Below, piece after piece: positions 17,569 through 27,306 of a DNA stretch of 64,000 nt. The position numbers were made by a program, and so were the translations under genes. Origin of the DNA: Viridibacillus sp050279675 (lineage in GTDB: Bacteria; Bacillota; Bacilli; Bacillales_A; Planococcaceae). The first letter of the stretch is position 1. Every line of letters begins with the position of its first letter. Where the stretch lies: NCBI RefSeq assembly GCF_050279675.1, contig NZ_JBNNUK010000005.1, positions 124,001 through 188,000 on the forward strand. Reading direction: 5' to 3'. Below the pieces are notes generated by a model. The model searched no databases and was not told the DNA's origin. It saw only the letters and a list, made by a program, of their open reading frames with translations.

Positions 17569-18474
17569 ATGGCTATTTTTGATTGTATTATTATTGGAGC
17601 AGGACCAGCTGGGTTAAGTGCCAGTTTAACATTAGGAAGAGCTAGAAGGAACGTCGCAATATTTGATAACGGTACAAATAGAAACAGAGTGACACAGGAG
17701 TCACATGGCTTTATCACTCGAGATGGGATCAAGCCACAAGAGTTTAAAGAAATAGGATTAAATGAATTAAAAAATTATCCATCCGTATCTTATTTCAAAA
17801 AAACTGTTACTGAAATTATCAAAGATTCTAGTAATGAACAATTTATCACAAAAACAGAAGATGGCCAGGAATTTGTTGCAGACAAAGTGATTTTAGCAGC
17901 TGGGATTCAAGAAGTATTTTCCTTCCAGAGTGTACGCGAGTATTATGGGAAAAGCCTCTTTAGTTGTCCATACTGTGATGGATGGGAGCTACGAGATAAG
18001 CCATTAGTTGTCATGGCAGATAACGAGGCGCATATAATGCATTTGGCTAAACTAGTCTATAACTGGACGAAGGATTTAGTTGTCTTAACTAATGGAGTAG
18101 AACTATCTAAAGATGGGGCTAGTGAATTACAAAAGCGTAATATTAAGGTGAAATCGGAGCGAATAAAAAAATTAATAGGCGATGATGGTATTCTTCAAGA
18201 AATTGAATTTGTATCAGGAAAAACGATATTAAGAGCAGGCGGGTTTGTTGTACCTTCTTTTTATCGACCCAATCAATTTGTTGAGCAATTAGGATGTAAA
18301 GTACAAGATAATGGAGTAGTAGAGACAGATGGTTCAGGTCGCACATCTCAAAAAAATGTGTATATTGCTGGTGAAACCGAAAAATCAGGACCCTCTTCTT
18401 TAATGTTCGCTGCTGCAGATGGTAGTAAAGCTGCATTTTCTGTAAATATTGATCTTACTACGGAACATTTTTAA
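17569..18474 (+). CDS. NAD(P)/FAD-dependent oxidoreductase, thioredoxin-reductase-like
   Basis: 301 residues from the ATG at 17569; the in-frame ATG nine bases upstream overlaps the AAGGA site. The FAD motif is IIIGAGPAGLSASL, the redox pair is CPYCDGW, and the C-terminal FAD-contact region is NVYIAGE. The second dinucleotide motif around residue 150 (VVMADNEAHI) has lost the usual GxGxxA/G glycines, so NAD(P)H use may be altered. Proteins of this type reduce disulfides or act in antibiotic maturation. It follows the Rrf2 regulator, suggesting redox control. Confidence 0.85.
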   Translation: MAIFDCIIIGAGPAGLSASLTLGRARRNVAIFDNGTNRNRVTQESHGFITRDGIKPQEFKEIGLNELKNYPSVSYFKKTVTEIIKDSSNEQFITKTEDGQEFVADKVILAAGIQEVFSFQSVREYYGKSLFSCPYCDGWELRDKPLVVMADNEAHIMHLAKLVYNWTKDLVVLTNGVELSKDGASELQKRNIKVKSERIKKLIGDDGILQEIEFVSGKTILRAGGFVVPSFYRPNQFVEQLGCKVQDNGVVETDGSGRTSQKNVYIAGETEKSGPSSLMFAAADGSKAAFSVNIDLTTEHF

Positions 18475-18496
18475 TTAAATTTACAGTAAAAATAAT

Positions 18497-18562
18497 AAAC
18501 CTCAATCTTTCAAAGAAAGAATAAGTTAATCTTATTTTCTTCTTTTAAGATTGGGGTTTTAT
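18497..18562 (+). terminator. Terminator of the Rrf2-reductase unit
   Basis: A long hairpin: outer arms AAAC..CAATCTT and AAGATTG..GTTT with nested AAGAATAAG/CTTATTTTCTT, then a T run. Confidence 0.6.
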
Positions 18563-18629
18563 TATTAGGTCTTCATTAACAAGTATAGTAAAATTAATTT
18601 AAGTTTGGAAAAAATAGGGGGAATTATAG

Positions 18630-20096
18630 ATGAGTATTAGGTTCAAAGATTTCTACCGAGAAGAATTAACAATAGACGATATACAAGATGCAATGGCAAA
18701 TGGGGAAGTAACTTCTAAAGAGTTAACGATGTACTATCTTGATCGATTAGCAAAATATGATCAAGGTGGACCCAAGATTAATTCGATGCTAGAAATAAAT
18801 CCTGATGCGATTTTTATAGCAGAAGCATTAGATCATGAAAGAGCGATTAATGGGGCGAGAGGACCTTTACACGGAATTCCCGTTGTCTTAAAAGACAATA
18901 TTGAAACGAATGATTATATGCATACGAGTGCAGGAACACTAGCGCTTGAAAATTACTGTAGTTCAACAGATGCTTTTTTAGTAGAAAAATTGCGAAAAGC
19001 TGGAGCTGTTATTTTAGGCAAGGCGAATATGACGGAACTAGCAAATGCAATGTCGACTACAATGTGGGCTGGCTATAGTGCTAGAGGAGGGCAAGTGCTG
19101 AATCCTTACGGTGACCCCAACCTATTTGTAGGTGGTTCAAGCTCAGGATCGGCAGTAGCTGTAGCAGCAAACTTTTCGGTTTTAGCAGTAGGAACTGAAA
19201 CAGATGCATCTATTCTTAGTCCAGCTACCCTGAATTCAGTCGTAGGTATTAAACCAACTGTTGGACTAATCAGTCGAAAAGGAATTATTCCATTTACCTA
19301 TTCACAGGACACAGCAGGCCCCTTTGCAAGAACTGTAAGAGATGCAGCGATTTTGCTTGGAGCAATGGTAGGTGTTGACGAGCAAGATCCAGCTACACAT
19401 AAATTGAAAGAAAGAGAAATAGAGGATTATACGACCTATTTACATATTGATGGTCTAAAAGGAGCTAGGATTGGAGTCTTTACACATGGTTCTGAGGGAT
19501 TTTATAACTCAGATGAATATGATGGAGAGTTATTTGAAAATGCAGTTCAAACATTCCATGATCATGGTGCAACAGTAGTGAAAGATATTGAAATTCCAGC
19601 GTTTCATAGAGAACGTAATGGTGCTGTTCTATTATATGAACTGAAGCACAGCCTCGGCAACTATTTATCGAAACTTCCATCACAACAACCTGTACATTCT
19701 TTTAGTGAACTAATTCAGTTCAATAAAGAACACGCAGATCGAGCATTAAAGAATGGCCAAGACAGATTAGAACAGCGTGAACATCTACCAAATACATTAT
19801 GTCATCCAGAATATTTAACTGCGCGCTTAGAGGATATCTATTTTTCTGAACAACAAGGAATTGGCTTTGCATTAAAAAAATACAATTTAGATACCGTTCT
19901 ATTTCCATCATATTTAGGCTCTACTGTTTCAGCAAAAGCAGGTTATCCAACGATCGCAGTACCAGCGGGTTATATGAAATCAGGAAGACCATTCGGCATC
20001 ACACTCGCAAGCACATCATTTAATGAGGGTACATTGATCAAACTGGCTTATGCCTTTGAACAAGCGACTAAACATCGGAAAGTACCGAATATTTAG
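18630..20096 (+). CDS. Amidase signature family enzyme
   Basis: 488 residues with the full amidase-signature triad region: catalytic Lys in VVLKDNIE, then GGSSSGSAVAVAANF with the cis-Ser and nucleophile Ser within GTETDASILSP. The enzyme hydrolyses amide bonds. It lacks a signal peptide and is not next to gatC or gatB, so it is more likely a general amidase than GatA. The start has GGGGG upstream. The DinB-like gene follows after about 50 bases and may be co-transcribed. Confidence 0.9.
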   Translation: MSIRFKDFYREELTIDDIQDAMANGEVTSKELTMYYLDRLAKYDQGGPKINSMLEINPDAIFIAEALDHERAINGARGPLHGIPVVLKDNIETNDYMHTSAGTLALENYCSSTDAFLVEKLRKAGAVILGKANMTELANAMSTTMWAGYSARGGQVLNPYGDPNLFVGGSSSGSAVAVAANFSVLAVGTETDASILSPATLNSVVGIKPTVGLISRKGIIPFTYSQDTAGPFARTVRDAAILLGAMVGVDEQDPATHKLKEREIEDYTTYLHIDGLKGARIGVFTHGSEGFYNSDEYDGELFENAVQTFHDHGATVVKDIEIPAFHRERNGAVLLYELKHSLGNYLSKLPSQQPVHSFSELIQFNKEHADRALKNGQDRLEQREHLPNTLCHPEYLTARLEDIYFSEQQGIGFALKKYNLDTVLFPSYLGSTVSAKAGYPTIAVPAGYMKSGRPFGITLASTSFNEGTLIKLAYAFEQATKHRKVPNI

Positions 20097-20145
20097 TTGG
20101 GTATTAACAATAAAATCACTTAGTTTATAGAAGGGAGAGATTTCA

Positions 20146-20622
20146 ATGCAATTATTATTTCATTATAACTGGTTAATAAGAGAAGAATGGTACAGCTGGT
20201 GTGAGGACTTAACAGAAGAAGAACTTTTAAAGAATCGAACTGGAGGGGTAGGCAGTATATTACAAACACTCTTTCATATAGTTGATGTGGAGTGGAGCTG
20301 GATACGACTAATACAAGGCGAAGAGGATTTTCAAGAGAATTTTGATGATTATAAGAGTATTAGTAAAGTCCGAGAATTAGACGCTAGATTTCATAAGGAA
20401 GTAGAAGAGTTTGTCAACAACTGGGATGACAGCATGGAAAGTAATATATTTTACGATCTACAATCAGATGGTAGTCATTCAAAAGACACTTGGGGTGAAG
20501 TGATGCGACATATAATTGTTCATGAAATTCATCACATCGGCCAATTGTCCGTTTGGGCTAGGGGAATTGGGAAGAAGCCCATATCAGCAAACTTTATCGG
20601 TAGAGGGCTCGGCACTCATTAA
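20146..20622 (+). CDS. DinB family metal-dependent protein
   Basis: 158 residues, a four-helix DinB/YfiT fold. Likely metal ligands are the His in LFHIVDVEWSW (about residue 44) and the pair in VHEIHHIGQ near residue 125. Members are thiol-dependent transferases or damage-inducible proteins of unknown substrate. The start has a strong AAGGGAGAG site. It lies downstream of the amidase in the same orientation. Confidence 0.85.
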   Translation: MQLLFHYNWLIREEWYSWCEDLTEEELLKNRTGGVGSILQTLFHIVDVEWSWIRLIQGEEDFQENFDDYKSISKVRELDARFHKEVEEFVNNWDDSMESNIFYDLQSDGSHSKDTWGEVMRHIIVHEIHHIGQLSVWARGIGKKPISANFIGRGLGTH

Positions 20623-20670
20623 AATCATTACTCCGATATTTATTATGAAAATAAAGGAGTCTTATATCTT

Positions 20671-20784
20671 ATGACGCCAACAATAATAGATGCAGAAACA
20701 GACATTCCTATTAGAGGCGTTTTTATGAGTGAGCGCTTATTAGTACAAGATGAAGTGTTGAATAAACAGAGCCATAGTGATTAA
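20671..20784 (+). CDS. Short ORF, 37 codons, unknown
   Basis: ATG with AAAGGAG ten bases upstream encodes MTPTIIDAETDIPIRGVFMS and 17 further polar residues. The ribosome-binding site is good, but I recognise no family. It may be a real small protein or the remnant of a longer gene. Confidence 0.35.
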   Translation: MTPTIIDAETDIPIRGVFMSERLLVQDEVLNKQSHSD

Positions 20785-20852
20785 TAATTGTTACATGAAC
20801 CTATTGCATAAAATGTATCTTAATCCTCTAAAAAGAAAGAAGGAGATACAAA

Positions 20853-21317
20853 ATGGAAGGCAATAGATGTTTAATGTTCACTATCCTCTTATTCTTTGTC
20901 CTACTCAGTTCTTCAACTGTTCATGCACAAATCTTGACTTACCCATTTGTCGTTTGGGATGGAAAAGTATATGAAGTGTCCGAAGTAGTTTTGCTAGATG
21001 AAAATATAGGTAATGTCATAGGAGAAGTAAATACAAAACCAAATGACTCATCAGGAGACTATTATGGTAATGCATCAAATACGTTTGAAGTTGGCACAAA
21101 ATATTATGAAATAAGCGGAGTTTCAATGGCAGATGCTATTGCAGTAGAAAATGAAAAAGGGCAATTCATACAAGCTGATTATGTACAAAAAGCAACAGAG
21201 CAACCAATGAGTATGTTGCAAAAAGGTATAGTAAATGCATCAATCATCGCTATACTTATTATAATCCTTGGTGTTAGATATGGGCTGAAAAGAACTAAAA
21301 CAAGGGAAATAAATTAG
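20853..21317 (+). CDS. Secreted, C-terminally membrane-anchored protein
   Basis: 154 residues: a signal peptide (LMFTILLFFVLLSSSTVHAQ), an extracytoplasmic domain with WDGKVYEVSE, and a C-terminal helix (ASIIAILIIILGVRYGLKR) followed by basic residues. Such proteins occur as single genes in Bacillus and have no known role. The start has AAGGAG upstream. Confidence 0.7.
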   Translation: MEGNRCLMFTILLFFVLLSSSTVHAQILTYPFVVWDGKVYEVSEVVLLDENIGNVIGEVNTKPNDSSGDYYGNASNTFEVGTKYYEISGVSMADAIAVENEKGQFIQADYVQKATEQPMSMLQKGIVNASIIAILIIILGVRYGLKRTKTREIN

Positions 21318-21441
21318 CCTATAAAAAATTCATTTCAGTTTAGATATGAAAAATATAGGATATAGTGGGGTTTTTCGGTTTTATCATATGCTGCATCTTT
21401 TACTTACGCTTTTTTGAGAAAATATTTAAGGAGTGAAAAAA

Positions 21442-22191
21442 ATGAATTTAGGACATCCGATAGCATCAGGAAACACAGCAAAAATATATCTTTACGAAAA
21501 CAAGATCGTTAAAATATTTAATGACTATTTGCCTGATACGGAATCATCATATGAAGCAAATAAGCAAAAGTATGCCTATTCGCGTGGGCTTTCTGTTCCT
21601 AAAGTGTTGGATGTCACAAAAATAGATGGTAAACAAGCAATAATAATGGAGTATATTAAGGGAAGGACATTAGGAGAGCTTTTATCTGAAAATATGGATC
21701 AAGCAGAATATTACATAAATATTTCCATTGATATACAACAAAAAATTCATACGATTGCTACGAAATCAATTGAACCAATGTCTGAGAAACTACGGCGCCA
21801 AATTGAAGAAACCCACAATTTGGATAAAAGACAAAAGACTGATTTAATACGAAAATTGGATTCGATGACTTTTGAGAATAGGCTATGTCATGGAGATTAT
21901 CATCTATATAACTTAATCATGTCAGATAATAAAGTTACAATTATAGATTGGGTTGATGCCAGTTCAGGTGATATACGTGCCGACATATATCGGACTTTTC
22001 TTATGTATTCACAATTTTCAGCGGAATTAGCTGATATGTATTTGCGACTTTATTGTGAGAAAAGTGGACTATCAAAAGAAAGTATTTTTCAATGGGCTCC
22101 AATCATTGCAGGGGCAAGGTTATCTGAAAATGTATCATCGGAAAAAACTGAACTTCTTTTGGAGATAATAAATCATTACTGTCCTAGATAG
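21442..22191 (+). CDS. Aminoglycoside-phosphotransferase-family kinase
   Basis: 249 residues from the ATG at 21442; a GTG at 21433 overlaps the AAGGAG site. The kinase fold is clear: an ASGNTAKIYLY loop, the lysine strand KIVKIF, the catalytic HGDYHLYNLI and metal-binding IIDWVDASSGD. The substrate is unknown; small-molecule phosphorylation, including of antibiotics, is typical. It is monocistronic. Confidence 0.82.
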   Translation: MNLGHPIASGNTAKIYLYENKIVKIFNDYLPDTESSYEANKQKYAYSRGLSVPKVLDVTKIDGKQAIIMEYIKGRTLGELLSENMDQAEYYINISIDIQQKIHTIATKSIEPMSEKLRRQIEETHNLDKRQKTDLIRKLDSMTFENRLCHGDYHLYNLIMSDNKVTIIDWVDASSGDIRADIYRTFLMYSQFSAELADMYLRLYCEKSGLSKESIFQWAPIIAGARLSENVSSEKTELLLEIINHYCPR

Positions 22192-22349
22192 CTATAATTT
22201 GAGTAGGGAATTGTGTAAACGAAAGTGATATGTTAGAAAATCAAAAGCAAGCAATTCCGATATGCAAACAGCTACTTTACATAGAATAATGCCAATAAAT
22301 TCAAAACTAATAATGGACAAAAGAAACTGAACCCTTTCGAAATCTATAA

Positions 22350-23000
22350 ATGGGTAAATGTCTCATCATTAAACACGAAATGGAAAGAGATGAAGTATTT
22401 TTGAGTACAGTAGAGTTATCAAAAGTTGAGCGAGTATTGATAGAAAAATTCGGAAGATTAGACATTGAAAATGTAGAAAAAGCCTATAAAATATTTAGTA
22501 CAGGACATCTTGATCAATTTGATCGAGCGTTAACTGTAGAAGAATTTGATTATTTGATGGTACAGTTTAGTTTGACAAATGATAGTGAAACGCAGGCGTT
22601 TTATTTTCAACAAGAAGAAAAGTATCTGGAATTTTTTAGGTATTTATTTAAGAAAAATGGGCATGTACCTATTTATGCATATTGTCCAGAATTAGCAAGT
22701 AAACGGAAGGCGATATTTAGATTTCTTAAGCCGAGGTTAAACAAGCAGGAATGGTCACTTTTTAAAAAAGTAAAAAATAACCTTGTCCCTCATAATGGTT
22801 TATTTGAAATAAAGTCTCTGGAGCACTTGGAAATCTTCGCAAAATTATCGTTAAGAGAACTTCACTTTTCTAATTTCTTTTTTGAAGAATCAGTATTAAT
22901 CGGAAACTACGAATTAAGTCTCCCGTTATACTGTTTTGAAGAATCATATATAAAAGAATGTCAGAGTAAAGCCAATGAGGTTGACCTATTTATTAGATAG
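22350..23000 (+). CDS. Hypothetical soluble protein
   Basis: About 216 residues, rich in Phe, Lys and Glu, mainly helical, with no signal or membrane segment. A stretch HVPIYAYCPELASKRKAIFR stands out, but I do not recognise the family. The ATG at 22350 has no clear ribosome-binding site, and the true start may be further in, near 22380-22400. It is monocistronic. Confidence 0.55.
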   Translation: MGKCLIIKHEMERDEVFLSTVELSKVERVLIEKFGRLDIENVEKAYKIFSTGHLDQFDRALTVEEFDYLMVQFSLTNDSETQAFYFQQEEKYLEFFRYLFKKNGHVPIYAYCPELASKRKAIFRFLKPRLNKQEWSLFKKVKNNLVPHNGLFEIKSLEHLEIFAKLSLRELHFSNFFFEESVLIGNYELSLPLYCFEESYIKECQSKANEVDLFIR

Positions 23001-23129
23001 AAAAAAGAAGGCAGAATAGGCAATTTAGTTTATTTGATTTGGAGTTTTTTTTGTTCGAATAAATAAGATTCTTGAAAAATAATAGGGTGACAAAAGAATA
23101 AAAGATTGTTAGTAAAGAAAGAGATGCTC

Positions 23130-23750
23130 ATACTTAGTTCGAATCCCTCTACAAAGTATGCAACTATATCTTCTTTACCACCTATAATGGATAAAGCTCG
23201 GACTTCATTTTTTTCTAATTTCTTTTGTGCTTTTTGAGCAACTTTTTTTCTTGGCTATATGGAATGACGACAACACCGTCAGCATCTCCAATAATGAAAT
23301 CACCCGGTTGTACACTAAAACCACCTATTGCGATAGGAAATTGAATGACACCGTCTCCAAATTTATTGCCTGCAGCAACGGTTGCTCCTAGACTAAAAAT
23401 AGGGAAATCCAAGTCGCGTATTGCTTGAATATCTCGAATTACGCCATCGACTACTAGACCCTGAATCCCGATCCCTTTCATCATAGATACGGTGAAATCT
23501 CCAGCAACAGCACCATTTGTACCCCTTTAGCATCAACCACCAAAATATCTATTGGCTGTGCAATACGAATAGCTTCTAGTTAAGCACCATTTTCACCAAT
23601 CGGTAACCTCACTGTAACTGCAAGTCCAGCTATATGATACGGATCTTTTAAAGGTTTAATCGCCGCATTTAAATTCGTTGTTCCTGCAAGTCCATCAGAA
23701 ACCGCTGTTGTTGGTAGAGTGTGTAATAATGTTTCAGTATCAATAATGAT
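23130..23750 (-). pseudogene. Decayed RraA-family gene
   Basis: The family is clear from LPTTAVSDGLAGTTNLN at the N-terminus, GIQGLVVDGVIRDIQAI and GDADGVVVIP. RraA relatives are 4-hydroxy-4-methyl-2-oxoglutarate aldolases or RNase E regulators. Four lesions are seen: ATC where the start ATG should be (23748-23750, with AAGGAGG upstream), an in-frame TAA after ENGA, a missing base in the A run after KGVQ, and another missing base in the A run after SQEK. It cannot make a full protein. The longest intact piece is 23215-23484. Confidence 0.85.
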
Positions 23751-23914
23751 AAAGCCCTCCTTGTATTAGAATATTGTTATTCATATTATAGGTGAGTTAT
23801 TTGAACAAGTTAAAATAGCTTCAGAATAAGCAGTTAATTCTAGGCTTTTAAAAAGGAATTTTGTTTAGCATATTGAAATAAAGTATATACATAGCTTTAA
23901 GAGGGAGGGATATT

Positions 23915-24568
23915 GTGAAAGCAAATAATATACGAAATGAGAAAGCTATCACCATAACATTATTGAGTCTATTAACTAGTACCATATTAATCGGATGCGA
24001 AAATAATGATGATTTACAACAAACTAAAAATACGAACAAAGAAGTTGAAATTGATTCAAACTATGAGCAGCATAATATTTCAGAATACACAAGCGAATTA
24101 GAGTCGCTACAAATGCAAACAGAATATATGAATGTGCAAAATCAATATTTAGTGAGTGTTATTAAACAAATGATGAAGAATTTTTCTAATGAAGAAATGT
24201 TAGAATTTTCTAAGGAGCAGTTTGTATATGAGCTACAAGTTAATGGAGAATCTATTCCAAAAAACGGACAATTAGCAATCCCACAAGGGGATGTGGAAAT
24301 TTTATTATTGGAAAAAGGTATGGGGTACGACTTTTTACCACCCAAATGGTTAAAGAAAGGGAAATTGAGTGGGGACTATATTGATCATCTATTAAATTTT
24401 GATACTACAAATTGGACACCAGTGGGAACTGATGGCACTGTTGCTACAGCACAAGGTTATAAAACTACAAATATGAAAGCAGGAGAACGTGTATCCTTAA
24501 GTATTACTGATGATTTGAAAGAACGATTAAACCTTGCAACAAATAAAATACAGATTGATGTAAACTAA
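23915..24568 (+). CDS. Putative lipoprotein
   Basis: 217 residues from a GTG with GGGAGGG upstream. The signal region LLTSTILIGC is a lipobox, so the Cys at residue 28 is likely lipidated after cleavage. The mature part has an acidic linker, a helical stretch (QMQTEYMNVQNQYLVSVIKQ) and a compact domain with PPKWLKKGK. I recognise no family. It is monocistronic with a terminator. Confidence 0.7.
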   Translation: MKANNIRNEKAITITLLSLLTSTILIGCENNDDLQQTKNTNKEVEIDSNYEQHNISEYTSELESLQMQTEYMNVQNQYLVSVIKQMMKNFSNEEMLEFSKEQFVYELQVNGESIPKNGQLAIPQGDVEILLLEKGMGYDFLPPKWLKKGKLSGDYIDHLLNFDTTNWTPVGTDGTVATAQGYKTTNMKAGERVSLSITDDLKERLNLATNKIQIDVN

Positions 24569-24683
24569 GTTTCAATTAATTAAGCGAAGATGAAAGTCGT
24601 TTTCCAGAAAAATAACTAATAATGGTTATGAGAGAAAGGATATAAAGAAGCAGGAGAAATCAATTCTGAATTAGTTTCTTAGA

Positions 24684-24716
24684 AAAAAGTAATGGAACAT
24701 TCCATTACTTTTTTTA
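24684..24716 (+). terminator. Strong terminator
   Basis: Stem AAAGTAATGGA/TCCATTACTTT with a four-base loop and a T run, about 115 bases after the lipoprotein gene. Confidence 0.7.
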
Positions 24717-24855
24717 TGGTAAGAACAGTGCAGTAAAAGTAAATAATCTGGGTATTATCTATATAGAAGTCTAAAGTTTCTGATTATTAAAGCCCTAATT
24801 ATGTTATAATTATCAACGAAAATTTTCACACTAAAAAAATAAAGGAGAGGTGTAA

Positions 24856-26013
24856 ATGAAAAAAATTATCCGTTACTTGGTTTTGGTTGTATTGTTATTT
24901 TCTTTAGTAACTCCAGTTGCTGATGCAGCAAGTAAGGTTACGGTTTCTGCAAAGCTTAGTAAAAGTACGCTTATGTACAACGGTTCTGCAAAAGTTAACT
25001 ATAGTGTTAAGAAAAATGGGAAGATCGTAAAGAAACCAAAAGTGTCTTTTAGTTCTTCAAATAAGAAAATTGTGACTGTTTCTAGTAAAGGTGTAGTGAA
25101 ATCTAAAAATGTCGGTAAAGCATATGTCTATGTAAAAGCATATGGTAAAAAAGTTAAATTGCCTGCCACTGTTTCTAGGAAAGTATGGAGCGTTGAGGGG
25201 AAATATAAAGGAATAAAAGTAGATACATCCTTTGACAATAAATACGTTTCAGCTGGCTCATCTCTATATGATTTAAAAGACGGGAATCTAGTAAAATCTT
25301 TTGCTAAGAATAATAGTAAGAAGAATTCTATTTACTTTTGGAAAGACGGTTTAGTTCATTATGATGGTAGTATTTTTAATTACTTCAATTGCAATTTTAC
25401 TTCATATAATAAATTCAAATTGTATAACCCTAACAATGATTACTTCTTCGATGTAAAAAATGGGATATCGTATGCTAGTCAGAATAAGAGTAAAGGGAAA
25501 GTTGTAAATTCAGATTTAGATGTGGTGGAAATAGATGATGTTGAAACAGGGAGAAATGCAACAGCACTCTCTGAAGATGGTTCAATTTTAGCTACATCCT
25601 ATGATGACACTCGTGTTGTATTAAATGATACGAAAACAGGAAATGTTATAAAAGAATTTAAAATAGATAATAAAGAAGTAAGAGGTATTACGTTTACGAA
25701 AGACAATAATAAATTATTATTACGCGTTACAAACGTTGATGAAGAAGATTTTATGGTTTACGTATATGATACAGATTCAAATGTAGTTCTTAATAAATTC
25801 GGAGGACCTTATGGCGTTATTGGGGAAGTTAAAATCAGTCCTGATGGAAAAAGAATTGCTCTTCTGGATATGCGAGGAGTGAAAATGTATGACAGTTCCT
25901 ATAAATTATTATATGAGATTAAAATGATTGATAAAACTAGTATGAACTTCACTAAAGACAGCAAATATTTAATCGTTGCTGGCGGAGATGTTACAAAGTA
26001 TTTTGTTAAATAG
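24856..26013 (+). CDS. Secreted protein with Big2-like domain and beta-propeller repeats
   Basis: 385 residues. A signal peptide ends near VADAAS. A bacterial Ig-like (Big2) domain follows at about 28-105 (SFSSSNKKIVTVSSKGVVKS is typical). From about 115 come WD40/YncE-like repeats such as NATALSEDGSILATSYDD and GEVKISPDGKRIALLD. The composition is Lys-rich. Such proteins bind surfaces or polymers outside the cell. The start has AAAGGAGAGG upstream. A small membrane protein follows by about 45 bases. Confidence 0.75.
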   Translation: MKKIIRYLVLVVLLFSLVTPVADAASKVTVSAKLSKSTLMYNGSAKVNYSVKKNGKIVKKPKVSFSSSNKKIVTVSSKGVVKSKNVGKAYVYVKAYGKKVKLPATVSRKVWSVEGKYKGIKVDTSFDNKYVSAGSSLYDLKDGNLVKSFAKNNSKKNSIYFWKDGLVHYDGSIFNYFNCNFTSYNKFKLYNPNNDYFFDVKNGISYASQNKSKGKVVNSDLDVVEIDDVETGRNATALSEDGSILATSYDDTRVVLNDTKTGNVIKEFKIDNKEVRGITFTKDNNKLLLRVTNVDEEDFMVYVYDTDSNVVLNKFGGPYGVIGEVKISPDGKRIALLDMRGVKMYDSSYKLLYEIKMIDKTSMNFTKDSKYLIVAGGDVTKYFVK

Positions 26014-26059
26014 TGATTACTATTAATCTGATTGCATATGAAAAGTTAGGATGAGAAAA

Positions 26060-26227
26060 ATGAGTCGAACATTAATTGTGAATCTTGTTGGATGGATATA
26101 TGAACTTTTTCTAACGATAATTCAATTTTCATTTCTAATAACTGGTTTCAGTGGATTCATCTTTTTACTCATAGGTATAGCTTTAGTTTTTATAACCCTA
26201 GAGAGAAAAATTAGAATTATGTATTAA
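26060..26227 (+). CDS. Small membrane protein, 55 residues
   Basis: Two hydrophobic segments (WIYELFLTIIQFSFLITGF and FIFLLIGIALVFITL) and a short basic tail. Start ATG at 26060, preceded by AGGATGAG. It is just downstream of the secreted propeller protein and ends before a terminator, so the two may form one transcript. No family recognised. Confidence 0.5.
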   Translation: MSRTLIVNLVGWIYELFLTIIQFSFLITGFSGFIFLLIGIALVFITLERKIRIMY

Positions 26228-26270
26228 CTCAAAGACAGTAAAACAGACGTATTTTCTCAACTTAATAGCT

Positions 26271-26300
26271 GACTCCAGTGTATTACTGGGGTCTTTTTTA
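26271..26300 (+). terminator. Terminator
   Basis: Nine-base-pair stem GACTCCAGT/ACTGGGGTC followed by seven T. Confidence 0.75.
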
Positions 26301-26379
26301 TTGAACTTCTATTATTAATTGAATTTATATGCCACATAAATCATTTTCTTGTCATTCTAGAGTCTTTTATTAAGTAACC

Positions 26380-26424
26380 AAAGCCTAATTTCCTGATATA
26401 GTAAGCAAGAAATTAGGCTTTTTC
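26380..26424. terminator. Bidirectional terminator
   Basis: Thirteen-base-pair stem AAAGCCTAATTTC/GAAATTAGGCTTT between converging units; T-rich on both sides. Confidence 0.65.
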
Positions 26425-26426
26425 TA

Positions 26427-26783
26427 TTATATTTTCAAAGTTTCTTCTTGAGTTTTAATTTCTTTCATGAAATAATCATAAAAAGCATTTTCCATTAGTA
26501 GCCCCTTATTATATAGATCTACCATACAGTTCTCCAAATCTCGAGATTCAACATCTCCATTTTGCCAATGTACTGCACTACTAAGTGAACTTGCTAGTCT
26601 TTTCGCAGATTCCGCCATTCCAGATTGATCAATCGGTTTAATAGCGTCTTCAGGAATGTCGAAAAGCAACATATCCCCATCTTCGAAAGGCTTAATGGAG
26701 TACGTATTCTTTCTAACACTGTAGTCCCAAATAATAGCTTTTTGTCCTTCATGTATTACTCGTTGATTTAACTCAAACTTCAT
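26427..26783 (-). CDS. Hypothetical soluble protein
   Basis: 118 residues from the ATG at 26783, chosen because GGAGGTGG is about eight bases upstream. It begins KFELNQRVIHEGQKAIIWDY, which reads like a small SH3-like barrel, and continues into a helical C-terminal half (SAKRLASSLSSAVHWQNG). No family is recognised. It is monocistronic. Confidence 0.55.
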   Translation of the reverse strand: MKFELNQRVIHEGQKAIIWDYSVRKNTYSIKPFEDGDMLLFDIPEDAIKPIDQSGMAESAKRLASSLSSAVHWQNGDVESRDLENCMVDLYNKGLLMENAFYDYFMKEIKTQEETLKI

Positions 26784-27088
26784 TCTTAAACCACCTCCAT
26801 ACATATATAATAACCTTTTAAACCAATATATTACAAATGTGATGACTGATGATATGTGAGTAGTATCGTAGAGTCTTGGATATAGAGATATTGTCTAGTA
26901 AATATAATAATGAATACATTCAAATATTGAAGAAGTTAAATTTATAAATCGTAATACATACTAATGGTATAGTTTTATATGTTCGTTAATTGTATTATTT
27001 TTCAAATATTATGATCGGTAAATTCTATATTTAATAAAAATATATTTCTATATACTTCTTCTAGTAGTATGAAAGGAGGGGGTGAAAA
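26784..27088. other. Gene-less stretch
   Basis: AT-rich; no credible coding frame or strong hairpin until the ribosome-binding site AGGAGGG at 27074-27080. Confidence 0.5.
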
Positions 27089-27306
27089 ATGGAGCAATTA
27101 ATTGGGCTAGCATTCATATTGTTTTTTTAGTGAATCTAGTAGCAGGAGTTATATTTGTATATAAAGAAAATAAAACAGACAATAAGTCTTTTTTCAAAGC
27201 TTTTATTTTTTTTACAATTGACTTTATTATGGACACTTCTGGTTTTTATGTTGCGATAGTACTTGGATCACTTTTATTCGGAATCACTTTAGTGTTTTAT
27301 TCATAG
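27089..27306 (+). pseudogene. Small two-helix membrane protein with frameshift
   Basis: AGGAGGG is followed eight bases later by an ATG (27089) that encodes MEQLIGLAFILFF and then hits TAG. One extra T in the T7 run (27122-27128) would join this to LVNLVAGVIFVYKENK and the rest of the protein. The alternative GTG at 27082 stays open to 27306 but sits one base from the ribosome-binding site and gives a less hydrophobic start. Either a true frameshift or a homopolymer sequencing error. Confidence 0.55.
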
